Shown here in pieces: positions 33,639 to 45,667 of a DNA stretch of 64,000 nt. A model generated the notes under the pieces. It had not been told where the DNA came from. It ran no database searches and saw only the letters and a list, made by a program, of their open reading frames with translations. The stretch's first letter is position 1. Each line of letters starts with the position of its first letter. The DNA is from Portulaca oleracea. Its lineage: Eukaryota; Streptophyta; Magnoliopsida; Caryophyllales; Portulacaceae. Both the position numbers and the translations under genes were made by a program. The stretch lies in the NCBI GenBank assembly GCA_029582165.1, contig CM055892.1, positions 6,439,254 through 6,503,253 on the forward strand. Reading direction: 5' to 3'.

Positions 33639-33840
33639 CTGTTATGAGCTACTCCAATTGCTGCCTATGAGTCACAGTGTATTGAGATAAGTGTCTCTTG
33701 CTTCTCCCATAGTGGCGCGTTTGCTAAGAGACCTCTAAGCGACTCTACTCCTTTACCTGCCAACTCAAGAGCAATAAATTCAAATTCCATGGTAGAGCGG
33801 GCTATGCAAGTCTGTTTTGCAGACTTCCATCAAATAGCCC
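33639..33840 (-). pseudogene. Copia RNase H, N-terminal part
   Basis: The minus strand reads CIARSTMEFEFIALELAGK, then TLISIHCDS and AAIGVAHNSV. These match the Copia RNase H blocks (STxEAEYxA, CDNQAAI). The last residues join the other half at 14440 once the gypsy element is removed. One stop interrupts CDSxAAI. Confidence 0.8.
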
Positions 33841-34930
33841 TCATCGCAAGGTAAATACATAACCACTAGTAGAACTAACTTTATCATTATCAGAAATCCA
33901 GTTTGCATCACAACATCCTTCTACGATAGCAGGAAACTTATTAAAATGCAGACACCATTCAATTGTACATCTAAGATAATTAAGCAAACGATGAAGTGCA
34001 TTCCAATGTTCTTGACTAGGATTATGTGTATAACGACTCAATCTAATCACAACATAAACAATATCAAGACGAGTAAATTTCATAAAAAACATTATACTCC
34101 CTATAATTTTAGCATACTCAGATTGAGACACACTAGGACTGTTGTTCTTCTTTAAAGATATGTTGGGATCGTAGGGAGTTCTTACAGGTGTCTCATCAAA
34201 CAGGTTAAATTTCTTTAACACTTTCTCAATATAGTGTGACTGACATAAGGCATAACCAGAGTTGGTTTTTCAAATTTTAATCCCTAAGATCACATCAGTT
34301 TCACTCATATCTTTCATTTTAAACAAAGAAGACAACAAATTTTTAGTCTCATAGACTACAAGCAAATTTGTACCAAAGATCAACATATCATCAACATATA
34401 AACATATGAGTGCACAATCTGGTCCAATCATCTTTGCATAAACACAAGAATCAGACAAATTTGCTATATAGTCATTTTTCACAAGAGAACTATCAAACTT
34501 CTCAAACCACTGTCTCGGAGCTTGCTTTACACCATAAAGAGATTTTCTCAATCTGCACACTTTATTCTCCTGACCTGGTCCTTCACAACCCTCAGGTTGG
34601 GTCATATGAATTTCTTCCTCTAAATCACCATTAAGAAAAGTTGTCTTTACATCCATTTGATGCACAACAAGATCAAAATAGCACTAAAGCAATCAAAGTT
34701 CTAATAGTGCTTATTTTGGTAACAGGAGAATAAGTGTCAAAATAATTTATCCCTTTCATTTGGTCAAAACCTCTAATAACAAGTTTGGCTTTGTATTTAT
34801 CAATTGAACTATCAGACCTCAACTTCTGTTTGAAAATTCATTTACTAATAATAGGTCTACAACCCTTAGGCAGATAAGTTAATTCCCAAGTTTTATTAGA
34901 CTCTAGGGAATCTATTTCACTTTTAATGGC
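33841..34930 (-). pseudogene. Copia reverse transcriptase, several frames
   Basis: From the 5' side, about 34680-34840 reads KLVIRGFDQMKGINYFDTYS and PVTKISTIRTLIAL. Frame 34270-34665 has MDVKTTFLNGDLEEEIHMTQ, CRLRKSLYGVKQAPRQWFEK and ALICLYVDDMLIFG. Frame 33841-34221 has [33 protein letters not shown] and [11 protein letters not shown]. The YVDD box is intact, but frameshifts and stops break the protein. Confidence 0.9.
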
Positions 34931-34936
34931 TTCTTT

Positions 34937-35750
34937 TCAAAAAGTTGCGTCAATAGACCTAATAGTCTCATCATAAGTTTTTGGATCTTCCTCAATCAGA
35001 AATAAAGACACAAAATCCTCAGTCAAGGCATCCACATCATAATGATTAAAAACTTCAACTAGGAAAGCAATAACAAAGTTAGGTCCAAAATCAGTTGCAA
35101 TTTTTTGCCTTTTATTTCTTCTAGGTTCAATTTCCACATTTCTAGTGCTAGAACTAGAAGCAGGCAAGCTCACATTCTCAGGTATAACATCAGTTACCAC
35201 GTTAGGCACATTCTTCTTCAATGGAAATAAATGCTCAAAAAATTTAGCATCTCTATATTCAGAAATTGAATAATCACTTAAAGACAAGAAACGATAAGCA
35301 ACACTGTTTTGAGCATAGCCAATGAAAACATCATCAAAAGTCTTAGGGTCTATATTAGTACGTATGTGACTAGGCAAAGCAACTTTAGCCAAACATCCCC
35401 ACTTTTTCAAATAATTCAAGTTTGGGGCATACCCTTTCCAAATTTCATATGGAGTTTGGTCCATCTTTTTATGGGGAACTTTATTGAGAATAAAACATGC
35501 AGTTAAAAGAACTTCCCCCCACATGTTATCATGTAACCTAGAACTCAGAAGCATAGCATTCATCATCTCTTTAAGGGTAAGGTTCTTATGTTCAGCTATA
35601 CCATTTTGTTGTGGTGTGTAAAGAGCAGTAGTAATGAATAATACCATTTTTCTTACAAAAAACAACCAAAGAATTCGAATCATATTCACCACCCCTATCA
35701 GACCTAAGCCTCTTAATTTTTTGGTCTACTTGGTTTTCAACTTCTGCTTT
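34937..35750 (-). pseudogene. Copia integrase, C-terminal half
   Basis: The frame holds YTPQQNGIAEHKNLTLKEMM, the region of the catalytic glutamate. It continues with NMWGEVLLTACFILNKVPHK, TPYEIWKGYAPNLNYLKKWG and FIGYAQNSVAYRFLSL, all standard Copia blocks. The first two catalytic aspartates fall in the decayed stretch between 35692 and 35760 or are lost. Confidence 0.88.
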
Positions 35751-35755
35751 ATATT

Positions 35756-36181
35756 TTAAGAACATCTCTTTAGCCTCATGTTTAGACTTAAGAAGGTAGA
35801 CTTTAGTATATCACTACGATACCCCTTCCCAACAAATACCCCATTACGAAGAATAACAATTTTTCTAGCCTTTTGGCTCACCTCAAAACCAGCAACATCA
35901 AGGAGAATACTAGAAACTAAGTTTCTACGAAGGGAAGGGACATACAACACATTGTTTAAGCATAGTGATTTTCCAGAAGTAAATTTAAGGAGAACTTCCC
36001 CTTTACCCAGTACCGCAACAGTGGTAGCATTGCCCACGAAGACATGTTCACCATCACGAACCTTCTCAAAATCATGCATCAGTTCCTTGTTGGTACAAAA
36101 ATGCGTAGTTGCTCCATTATCCAGAATCCACTCGGTATTATTGCTGACAAGATTAGCCTCCACCGTTACTACACAAAACAC
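35756..36181 (-). pseudogene. Copia protease and GAG-pre-integrase domain
   Basis: The frame reads WILDNGATTHFCTNKELMHD, VFVGNATTVAVLGKGEVLLK and LNNVLYVPSLRRNLVSSILL. The active site is DNGA instead of the usual DSGA. NVLYVPxLxxNLxS is the diagnostic Copia motif after the protease. Confidence 0.88.
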
Positions 36182-36199
36182 TTTAGAATCCTTAGTCAG

Positions 36200-37134
36200 A
36201 TTAACTTAACTCCATTCTGTCCAACAGGTTTCTGGTGGGCTTGATTCGCCCCCTTGTGTTGGTTGCGCTGGTTGCACTGGTATGCCTTATGGCCAGGTTT
36301 GCCACAAACATAATAGAGAACCTTCGGCTTCTGGATTTTGGTGTTAGGTTTTTTTAATTGATTATGATGCTTGGACTGCTTCTGATCTTTCTTGTTCTTT
36401 TCTTTAAACCTGTCCTTATTAGAGGGTACAACAGATTCAACTAAATTAGCTTTAACAAAGTCAAATTAAGAGAAGCCATCTTATCTTTCAAATGATTTGC
36501 TTCCTAAGTTCTCGCAAGGATGATCAATTCTTGAAGGGTCATTCCCTTGTTCTTGTGCTTGAGGTGATTCCTATAATCACTCCAGGATGGTGGAAACTTC
36601 TCAATTAGGACATTCGCTTGTAATGCCCACAAATCTTCATCCCTTCATTTAGAACTTCAGCACACAGGTTCTCATACACATGAACCTGCTCCATAATAGG
36701 CTTATCATCTACAATCTAGAATTGCAATCACTTGCCAACGACATATTTCTTGTTTCCAGCATCATCAGCTCCATACTTGATCTCGAGCTTGTTCCATATG
36801 GTCTTCGCTGAATTGAAACTGACGAACAGATCGAACAGTGGGTTGGACATGTTGTTGAGAAGGTAACTTCGTGCGACATTGTTGTCTTCCTTGAGTTTCT
36901 TTTTGGCATTTTCATCCCGTGGAACAACTGGAGTTCCTGGGGCAGCAGGAGTTTGCTCAGGATCGTTTTGTGGAGGTGGAGCATCTGGGTCTTCGAGATG
37001 AGGTGAGGATAAAACATAATCAATCTCTAATTACTCAAGACAAAGCAATAATTTTTGGGACCATCGTTTGTAGTTGGTTCCATCGAAAGACTCAATTTTG
37101 TAGATTCGACAAGGGTTTTTGGGGGAGCAGCCAT
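36200..37134 (-). pseudogene. Copia gag
   Basis: The ATG is at 37134, 23 bases inside the 5' LTR. With one frameshift the minus strand gives FDGTNYKRWSQKLLLCLE, a stop, then LEIDYVL, the N-terminal block of Copia gag. Near 36240-36330 is a zinc knuckle reading YYVCGKPGHKAYQC. The first cysteine has become tyrosine, so the knuckle is broken. Confidence 0.82.
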
Positions 37135-37156
37135 TGATAACTAATCACTTTCAAAT

Positions 37157-37868
37157 TGTTAGAAAAAGTATGAATCAAGGCTGTTGAAAAACACAAGAAT
37201 TCTGAGTCGTGGAACAAGCACTGCCTTGAAAGCGATTATGACCCGACCTCGGTGCCAATCAGAAATGTCGATCGCTCCCTAAGGTTAACTCAAACTACCC
37301 CTGGACACGTGCACTCATGGCCAAGGTTATGGAGTGTGCAAACTGATTACCCAGAAAGAGAGAAAGGAAAGAGGAGAGGAGAGTTTTATGTTTTTCGGTG
37401 TGTAAAACAGACCACCAAAGGTCCCAATTGATAGGAGAAACAGAGGGGACAAACTTAATTAAGATAGGCGAAAATCAAGCTCCATTTATAATAGGGCATA
37501 AGACCAGGGATTTGAAGGAGTAAAACTGATGAGAATTAAATCAGTTGGCCGCCTCAATTAAGGATAATAAAATCCAATAAAATCAGTCAAAACGGTTAGT
37601 TGTAAAACTAAAAAGTCGCAAATGAAACCAATTAGATTCAAAACAATACGACCCATGACACGTGCCCAGCCTTGCCCGGACGAACGACAGCGCGCACGTG
37701 TGGAGGCCCTAACCATACCCTCCTCCATAAAATCCACTTTCAACTCAATACAACACAAGGAGGGAGAGAGTGATTATAAACCCACTCTTAACCTCACTTC
37801 TCCTCCTATGTGGAATAAGAAAAGGTAGAAAACAAGAGAAAAAACTAACTTGTAGCACCCATCTTCAC

Positions 37869-37876
<8 letters not shown>
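37157..37876 (-). repeat. Copia 5' LTR
   Basis: Copy of 12931-13684. The terminal base has changed so that ...CATCCAACA reads ...CATCCAATA and merges into the TA tract. Confidence 0.9.

Positions 37877-37950
<74 letters not shown>
37877..37950. repeat. (TA)n microsatellite at the right edge of Copia
   Basis: About 74 bp of TA dinucleotides. It mirrors the (AT)n tract at 12873-12930 on the other side of the Copia element. Confidence 0.95.
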
Positions 37951-37952
<2 letters not shown>

Positions 37953-39773
37953 GTAAAGGAAATGAGATAAAGTGGAAATGTGAGATAATGTGGGATAAAT
38001 TTATCCCTACATCACTAAAGAACAGGGCAAGCATAAGGCAGAACACCTATGTAATTAAACTGCATAGAAATCGTTGATATTGAGATTTGAACAGCGACAA
38101 CTAATTTTCGGGTTATGGTTTGAGAATAATTTCATAGATATTGGATAGAACACATAGTCAATTATAATGAATAACATATATTTTTCTTCTGCACTTACAA
38201 CACTTGAGACAGTAAAAGGTTGGAATGAACTGCTATGATCGAAATTCAGATATGGAATTTTTTTATAAGGGATTATATCCAAATTGAAATGATTTAAATA
38301 TTGTAGTAGAAGTAAATAAGATAATTAATTTATGGATGTAGGTATTAAAAAAAATAAACAAGAATAATATAGAGGTGATTATACAAGATTTTTACGTAGA
38401 AACCCAATGCAGGAAAAAACTACAAGAGACAAGATAAAATCCATTGTAATAGGTGAGATCACGTACAAAAGGTATCCCAAACGGCTATGTAACACAACAA
38501 CATCAAGAAGGGAAAACCTTAAATTATTATAGCACAACAAGAGTAGACATATCTCCACGGAAGATAATGAGATATAAAAAAGATTATAACATCAAAAATA
38601 AAGGAATGAGGAGTTGAATTACAATGTATGTTTCATGGTAATTTAAAAAAAAAGGGAAATGAGACCTTCCCATCAATCTATTACTATTGGGGGGGGTGTG
38701 GTAATAGATATTGGGAATTCTTAGTCGCTATTAAATACCAAAATTACTCTTATTTTTTAAAAAATAAAAACTCACATTTATTCATTCCTTTTGCTTATAT
38801 TAAATAAAAACTCATATTTATTGTCAATCTTATTGGCTACCGTCACATAAATATGGTATTATTTTTGTTTATATTAATTAAATATTTTTGTTATTATTTT
38901 GAGCTTTTATATTGATTTATTGAATCATTCATACTTTGAGCGTTTATATACTTGTTATTAATTTTTAATTCATATTTGATGCTCAATTAATTTTTATTAA
39001 AATCTTTATGAACTTAAATTTTTTTTACATTTTTTTCATATGATAATTGATTTTCTAGAAGCAAATGTGTGTCATTTATGGTCTTCCATCCATTTCAATT
39101 TATTAAAACATCTATAAATTAATAAAAGGTATTTTAGTCAATGTGTGTTTGTTCCCAATCCTATTCCCAATTTGAATTAGCTCAAAACAAACAAGAAAGT
39201 TGGTAATTCATAAAGACATGTTAAAATTCTCGTTCCCACTATGAATTCTCATTCCCGGACTCATTATGAATTTTCATTCCCATTTCCATTGCATGCTAAA
39301 TGGCCCCTTAAAGTGGCATAGAAAAGAGAGATCTCATAAGGATGTCTTGAGGTACATAACTTAGTCACACCAAACTAAGTTGAATATTTTAGTATTTATA
39401 ACAAACCCAAGTAAAACTAAAATTGTCTTCTAATCATAATTAATTATTTAGTGACCAAACAATATCAATTAGGAAATAATTATTTATTTCTAAAATTTAA
39501 ATATAAATGAAATTGGAATAGTACCCAATATAAATGATTGTTGTGATACGTGACTATGACAAAAAAGGCCCTGGATTGTATTAAGGTCATATTCTTTTGT
39601 TAGGTAGGATGTAACTCTCCTAATTTATTCCAACTTATCCTAACTTATCCAAACCTAAACACAATTTTTCAAAAGAATTCACTCTAAAACACACAATTTC
39701 TCAAAAAAATATCATAACTTATCCTAACTTATCCCAACTTATTCTAACTTATCCATTCAAACCTAAAAATAAC
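37951..39773. other. AT-rich intergenic DNA without genes
   Basis: I see no coding features. At about 39620-39760 the word aacttatcc recurs irregularly. Confidence 0.5.
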
Positions 39774-39781
39774 ATCACAGG

Positions 39782-40069
39782 TAGCGCTGGCAAAAATTCG
39801 GGTCCAGGGACATTCGGGTCGGACAAATTCGGACAATGTCAAAATTCGGACGAGAAATTCATGTCCTGACCCGGTTTTATTTCGGGTCGGACCGAATTGG
39901 ACAATTCGGACGAAGCTAAAATCGGGTTCGGACAATAAAAAAAAGAGAAATTTTATATTCAAATGTTCGGTTAATATCAAAATTCGGACGAAAAATTTAT
40001 GTCCGGATCCACTTTTTTCCGGGTCGGACAATTCGAATAATCCAGGTCGGACAAATTTTGCCAGCTCTA
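39782..40069. mobile_element. hAT-like MITE, 288 bp
   Basis: The ends TAGCGCTGGCAAAAATTCGG and the complement of AAATTTTGCCAGCTCTA form the inverted repeat. Inside are repeated blocks of aaattcggac and gggtcgga. Flanking octamers ATCACAGG and ATCACATA match at 6 of 8 bases, consistent with an old 8-bp duplication of the hAT type. A decayed relative may end near 52518. Confidence 0.75.
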
Positions 40070-40306
40070 ATCACATACTTAAGTCAAAGTCGCCACTGAT
40101 GTAATATTGCGTTCCATCATACATCCGAAAAAACAGCTGTTAGCTTTGTAGGATGAAAACTTTCCGATGAAAGAATTTACAAAAATCCATACAAGAATAT
40201 TTAAAGTTAACAACTTATACCAGTAATATGTCAATTTCTACTTTGGATTGATGGTGATCTAGAATTTTGGATCCAACAAGGCAACAATCTTAAGACTTTG
40301 TATAAT

Positions 40307-40665
40307 CAAAAAATTACTTAGAAGTACCCTAACTTTTGAAGAAACAATTTTTTGGTACCCTAATTTTTTAAAACTAATCTTGGGGTACCCTAACTTTTAG
40401 GATTAGAAATTACTAGGTGAATTTCCGGCGAAACTCCGATTGATTCAAATCATTTTCGTCCACGAAAACAAAGGGCATTTTCATCCACAAAAACACTTAA
40501 TCAATTCCCCGCCTAAAACTCACCGTTGAATTCAAATAATTGGCCGAAATTTCACCTAATTATTTCTAATTCTAAAAGTTAGGGTACCCCAAAATTAGTT
40601 TTTAAAAGTTGGGGTACCAGAAAAACATTTCACCAAAAATTAGGGTACCCCTAAGTAATTTTTTG
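40307..40665. mobile_element. MITE, GGTACCCTAA family, 359 bp (Mutator-like)
   Basis: The terminal repeat CAAAAAATTACTTAG is perfectly inverted at both ends. Tandem copies of ggtaccctaacttttg follow on each side in opposite orientation. The perfect 9-bp target duplication is TTGTATAAT (40298-40306 and 40666-40674). The central part around ttcgtccacgaaaac is common to the copy at 45846. Confidence 0.92.
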
Positions 40666-40674
40666 TTGTATAAT

Positions 40675-41079
40675 GGTGTCCTTGGATTTGAGGGATGAGT
40701 GAGCTATGAATAGTAGAAATAGTATTATTTTAATAGGTGTTGGAGTATAATATTAGTAATAGTGTCCTTGGAATTGGAGGATGAAGTGAAAGATGAGTGG
40801 GGTAGGAAGTAATAATAAAGTATTAGATAGAAAGAAAAAAAAACCATAAAAAAATACAATAATTAAAATTGTGAGATCCATTTTTCTCCTTCTCTCTTTC
40901 TCTCTCCCCCTTTCCTCCCTCTTCTCTCTCCTATGTCCCCCATTAGCCCAAGGATGAGGATGCATCCTTCTCCCTTAATTCCCCTCTTTTTTCTTTTATT
41001 TTTTTTCTCTTTCCTCCATCCTTTTGAGTAAAAGATGCTATTACATATGGCCTAAGAGATAAATCTCCCTGGTAAAACA
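40675..41079. other. Intergenic spacer with local duplication
   Basis: The words gtgtccttgga...ttggaggatgaa occur twice (about 40676 and 40763). A TC-rich stretch runs at 40880-41025. No gene is seen. Confidence 0.45.
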
Positions 41080-41592
41080 TGTTGGGAAAATGATGTTTGA
41101 CCGGGTTGAATCTTCATCATACTTCACTTAACTTGGCTTCTTGATCTTCTTGCGGTATGTATGACAAGATGGAGATATGACTTAATAACCAATAGTAAAC
41201 TTGTTTGGATATCGCTAAGAGTCATGGTTTCGAACTCATTTTCCTTAAGAACTATTTACTATACCGTAAATGTTCTGAGGGATAAAACTTAGCTCTTGTT
41301 GCACTCAAGACATAGGTTTCTCACTTGATACTCTCAAATATAGTTGCAGTCTATACTTGAGAGGATGTGATTATAGAATGAAAGAATTGATACTTGTGAT
41401 GCTCTCAAATTGCTTGGGAATGTCTCCTATTTATAGGAGACTTCACTCCTAATCCAACCCTAATTACACCCCTTAGTCAAAGGCATAATTAAGGTCCTTA
41501 ATGATGGATTATGACCTTGACTTGGTCAACTAATATAACTGTTGGAATACATATAATATCAGCCTTAATATTGATATCATACACTTAATACA
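41080..41592. repeat. Left direct terminal repeat
   Basis: 513 bp, matches 45113-45624 with few differences. It contains the dyad GTCTCCTATTTATAGGAGAC at 41422-41441. Confidence 0.88.
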
Positions 41593-44500
41593 CTTAATAC
41601 TTAACCCATCTCTAACAAAAGGTCCACTAGATATATAATTATATATTTACCATGGCCTTAATAAGAATATCCTCACCATAATATGAATAAACCATCATAT
41701 TATTTTTGAATATAATCACACTATACCATGTGTAAACTTAATATGGATCCTCTTATATGCTTAACAAGAACTATGGATACAAACTTGTGAACAAAATAAC
41801 CTTATACTTAATAAACCACTTAACTTTTGATTCATATGGAAATCGAATTTCCAACTTATATGTAATTAACCATTACATCTCAATCCTTTGCTACATACTT
41901 GAACTTATAACTTTAACGCATTGAATAAACAATGGTTCATAATCATGAATGATTATCTTGTAGAGTTGTAGAGTATACTACCAAGTGTATGATTAAACCA
42001 TCACATTACCTTGGTTATATTCTCTCCTTTTATGTTCAAGTCCACCCTTCAAAGCATATAGCTATGAAGACTTAAATATAATACTTAAACTTTGTCATTT
42101 CCAAATCCATTGATATAGATATATCATCATGAATTTAGAATAATCAAATGTATAAAAACTATATACTTCTTATGTAGCAAATAAACTTAATATATGCATA
42201 CTCAACTTATGCAAACAACATAGATCATTCTCAATCATGATTACCCGGAAACCTTGATCATAAATTAAACTTTATGAACTTGCAAAACCTCAAAATAACC
42301 ATTTCCATAATCATGAATTATAGTCTATCACAAGTATGCATAATTCCTTATGGAAAAACTTCCCTATATCCTACTACATGCTCTTATAAACCTGAAAAAT
42401 TTTAATAAAGACAAACATGTATTCAACTTATATGAATACACTAAAACACATGAGTAATCATGTTCAATCTTAGACTTATCTAATCATGTTTGATGTTTCA
42501 TATGTCATTACTCAATGAAAACATATGTGTAAACATATACATATTGACATATAAACCATACAAAAGTATGAAATCTTCTCATATATCTTATGCAATCCAT
42601 TCACTTATTTCATAAAGCAATTTATCTTATAGTGAACTTGCATAAATCTTAATAAACTCTTATCATATTAAAATATGATTGAATAACATGAAAAGCTTAC
42701 AACAACCAAACATATAGATAAACTTATGTCCATGTCACTTATGAATAACTTGCATTACTTGAGAACATAGTAGCAAGTACATGACTTACAACTACTTAAA
42801 TTAACATGTAGTAAAATATAACATACTTAAGCTTACTAGCATGATCAAACTTATAGACACAATATTAGTGAATAAAACTTCACTCATATTTTCATGTTAA
42901 GAATAAAGCATGTTCTTGTCTACTTATATTTCCATTAATAAAAGAAAATAAACAACTTATGATTCTACATACTCATATAATCACATAAATCAATTTTGCA
43001 TTTAGAAAAATCAAGCAAAATTGTCTTAAACACTTATAGGATCAAGTGATTATTCTTAAACTTGTCATGTCATAAACAACATAGAGTCTATACTTATTAT
43101 AATCAAACAAACCAAAACTTAAGTCCTCTTGGCATGCTTGAATAAATCATAAAACTCTATAAACATTCATAAACATGAATCACATGGCAAGACACTTGTA
43201 AATATGCATGAAAGTCAATACTTAAATAAATTTCACACTTGACTTAAACTTAGTACAAAAACTCAACAAAAGTTATATGAAATTTCATTTACATAATTAG
43301 CTAAGACAATTAGCCAAATAATCTTATAGGTTCAACTTGTTAGTAATAATCATGAGTCCTTACTTATGCAACATATAAAAAACTTTCTTATCAAATTTAT
43401 ACATATTATGAATTCTCATACTTGTATCCATATGATGTATACTTAATAATATTTTGTAATAGCCTAGACAACTTGTGTGTATGTATCTTAAACTTATACA
43501 TACCATTAATCATATAAACATGATTAATCCTTTGTCTTTCTTATTGACTTGTGTACTCCAATAGCTAAGAAATTATATTAGCCATTTACAAACTTAATTG
43601 TACAAAATAAATCATATATGATTTCTCATATATAATTACTTATATGGCTTCTTGTACACAAACTTGCTATTTCATATTAATAACCATATAATGTTGCCAA
43701 TACTTTATCAACATATATAATCACATATATATGTACTTGTAAAATAACAATAACTTATTATGCGTGTCTTATTACAATACTTATAAATATAATAAGAATA
43801 TGCTCATGATAATAATTAGAAATTTGAACCTTAATGCACACATAACTTATAGTGGATTTCTTGAATCAATAAACAAACCACTTATATGCATTCAAATAAT
43901 TCTCATAAAAAAAATTATACTTATATGCAAAGTTTATCTTAATAGCAAATTCATATTTGACTTTCAATTGCATAAACTTATTTCAATAAATAAGAATAGA
44001 ATCATAAACTTGAAATAACCAAATAGAATTTCATGGCAACTTATAAATTAGAAACATAATAATTTTGCCAATACTTATATTCTATTTTTTCCATGCTTCA
44101 AACTTAATCATAAAATTAACTTGTTAATCATGCTATTAAACAATACTTGAATAACAATCGGCAAAACAATAAGTATAAAATCACTCATACCTATCACTTA
44201 TAAACATGGAAGAAAATTCCAATCATGATATTAATAAAAGGTCTAAACAACTTGTACTCATCCTTCATATTAATATCAAAACAATAGGCGGAATAAACTT
44301 AATTGGTACTTGAACATGAAAAATAATATAATCTTGCCACAATGAATTTTCACATTAAACACCTTAAAGACTTGTAACTTAAAACATCCAACCAAGGAAT
44401 ATTTTAATGACAATAATCTCATCCTTATTACTAGTATGAAACTTCCATGAAACTTAATGTCATAGCCAACTTAAAACATATGGCTAAAATAAACTTGTAA

Positions 44501-45112
44501 CTTATGTAGATGTTCAATAGTGCACTTAATAATATATAAATAAATAAATATTTATTTATGACTTTTTCTTGCACCATCCTTCAACAACTACCTTATCATG
44601 AAATTTCAATAAATTTATCCTTAATGGCAATTCTTATAAACCAATCAAACATGTCAAAGGTAATAAAACATATTCATTGGTATTAACTTGATAATATTAA
44701 GAGGCAACTTAAACATGGTCAATGCACATGCATATAACCCCCAAATAAACAACAACTTAATTATCTTTGACCTCCTTGTAAATGCCTTTGTTGTTACCTT
44801 GCCCTTAATCCATGTAAACTTCACTGCATAACCAAGCAACAATTCCCATCATGAACATCAAGTTCTTGTACTTGTATTGCCACTCTTATGTATCAATTTC
44901 TCATCTATACAAAACACATATAGATAAATAAATGATTAATAAACTTTTAACCATTAAACTTACTCAATAAAATTTAATTAACTTGTATGAAAAATTGATA
45001 CTAATAAACTTGTAAGATATAAATTACTTATCTTTGTAATCCCTCCTTATGAATTTTGGATGTCCAACTCTTAGCCTTCTCCAATCTTGTCTCATAAAAT
45101 AGTTCTTAAGAT

Positions 45113-45624
45113 TGTTGAGAAAATGATGTTTGACCTACTTGAATCTTTATCATCTTCACTTAACTTGACTTCTTGATCTTCTTGCGGTATGTATGACAAG
45201 ATGGAGATATGACTTAATAACCAATAGTAAACTTGTTTGGATATCGCTAAGAGTCATGGTTTCGAACTCGTTTTCCTTAAGAACTATTTACTATACTGTA
45301 AATGTTCCAAGGGATAAAACTTAGCTCTTGTTGCACTCAATACATAGGTTTCTCGCTTGATACTCTCAAGTATAGCTGCAGTCTATACTTGAGAGGATGT
45401 GATTATAGAATGAAAGAATTGATACTTGTAATGCTCTCAAATGGTTTGGGAATGTCTCCTATTTATAGGAGACTTCCACTCCTAATACAACCCTAATTAC
45501 ACCCCTTAGTCAAAGGCATAATTAAGGTCCTTAATGATGGATTATGACCTTGACTTGGTCAACTAAATGGCTGTTGGAATACATATAATATCAGCCTTAA
45601 TATTGATATCATACACTTAATACA
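45113..45624. repeat. Right direct terminal repeat
   Basis: 512 bp copy of 41080-41592. The dyad GTCTCCTATTTATAGGAGAC recurs at 45454-45473. Confidence 0.88.
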
Positions 45625-45667
45625 TAAGATTATATAGCCGTTAGCCATTAAAACATATCCTGGGTTC

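Larger units (their letters stand above)
12931..37876 (-). mobile_element. Copia LTR retrotransposon, decayed, split by nested gypsy element
   Basis: The LTRs at 12931-13684 and 37157-37876 share their sequence from TGTTAGAAAA to CTTCACATCCAA. Between them, on the minus strand, are Copia gag, protease, integrase, reverse transcriptase and RNase H in the Copia order (integrase before reverse transcriptase). The purine tract (complement of atccccact at 13685) lies next to the left LTR, so the left LTR is the 3' LTR and the right one is the 5' LTR. Outside both LTRs lies (TA)n, so the element went into a TA tract. Removing the nested gypsy element (14446-33638) restores the RNase H reading across its AGACA target site. 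Many frameshifts and stops show that it is dead. Confidence 0.9.
41080..45624. mobile_element. Non-coding LTR-like element, 4.5 kb, with 512-bp direct terminal repeats
   Basis: Direct repeats lie at 41080-41592 (TGTTGGGAAAATGATGTTTG to ACACTTAATACA) and 45113-45624. They have the TG...CA ends and internal promoter-like TATTTATAGG of LTRs. The 3.5 kb between them is very AT-rich, poor in G on the plus strand, and filled with variants of acttata, acttgta and aacttaa. It has no reading frame above about 85 codons. I could not find a convincing primer site, purine tract or target duplication, so large non-autonomous LTR element is the best guess, not a proof. Confidence 0.65.

Noticed and set aside
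35778..36209. 143-codon plus-strand frame
   Set aside because: Shadow of the Copia protease frame on the minus strand.
37770..38046. Frames with isoleucine-tyrosine repeats on both strands
   Set aside because: Direct translation of the (TA)n microsatellite at 37877-37950.
41593..45112. Possible satellite DNA or centromeric repeat
   Set aside because: The acttat/acttgt words have no fixed period and the region is bounded by direct terminal repeats, so an LTR-like element is more likely.
45625..45657. Target duplication AAACA for the 4.5-kb LTR-like unit
   Set aside because: AAACA occurs left of the unit and at about 45653, but the right copy is some 28 bp beyond the end of the repeat shared by both termini, so it cannot be accepted as a duplication.
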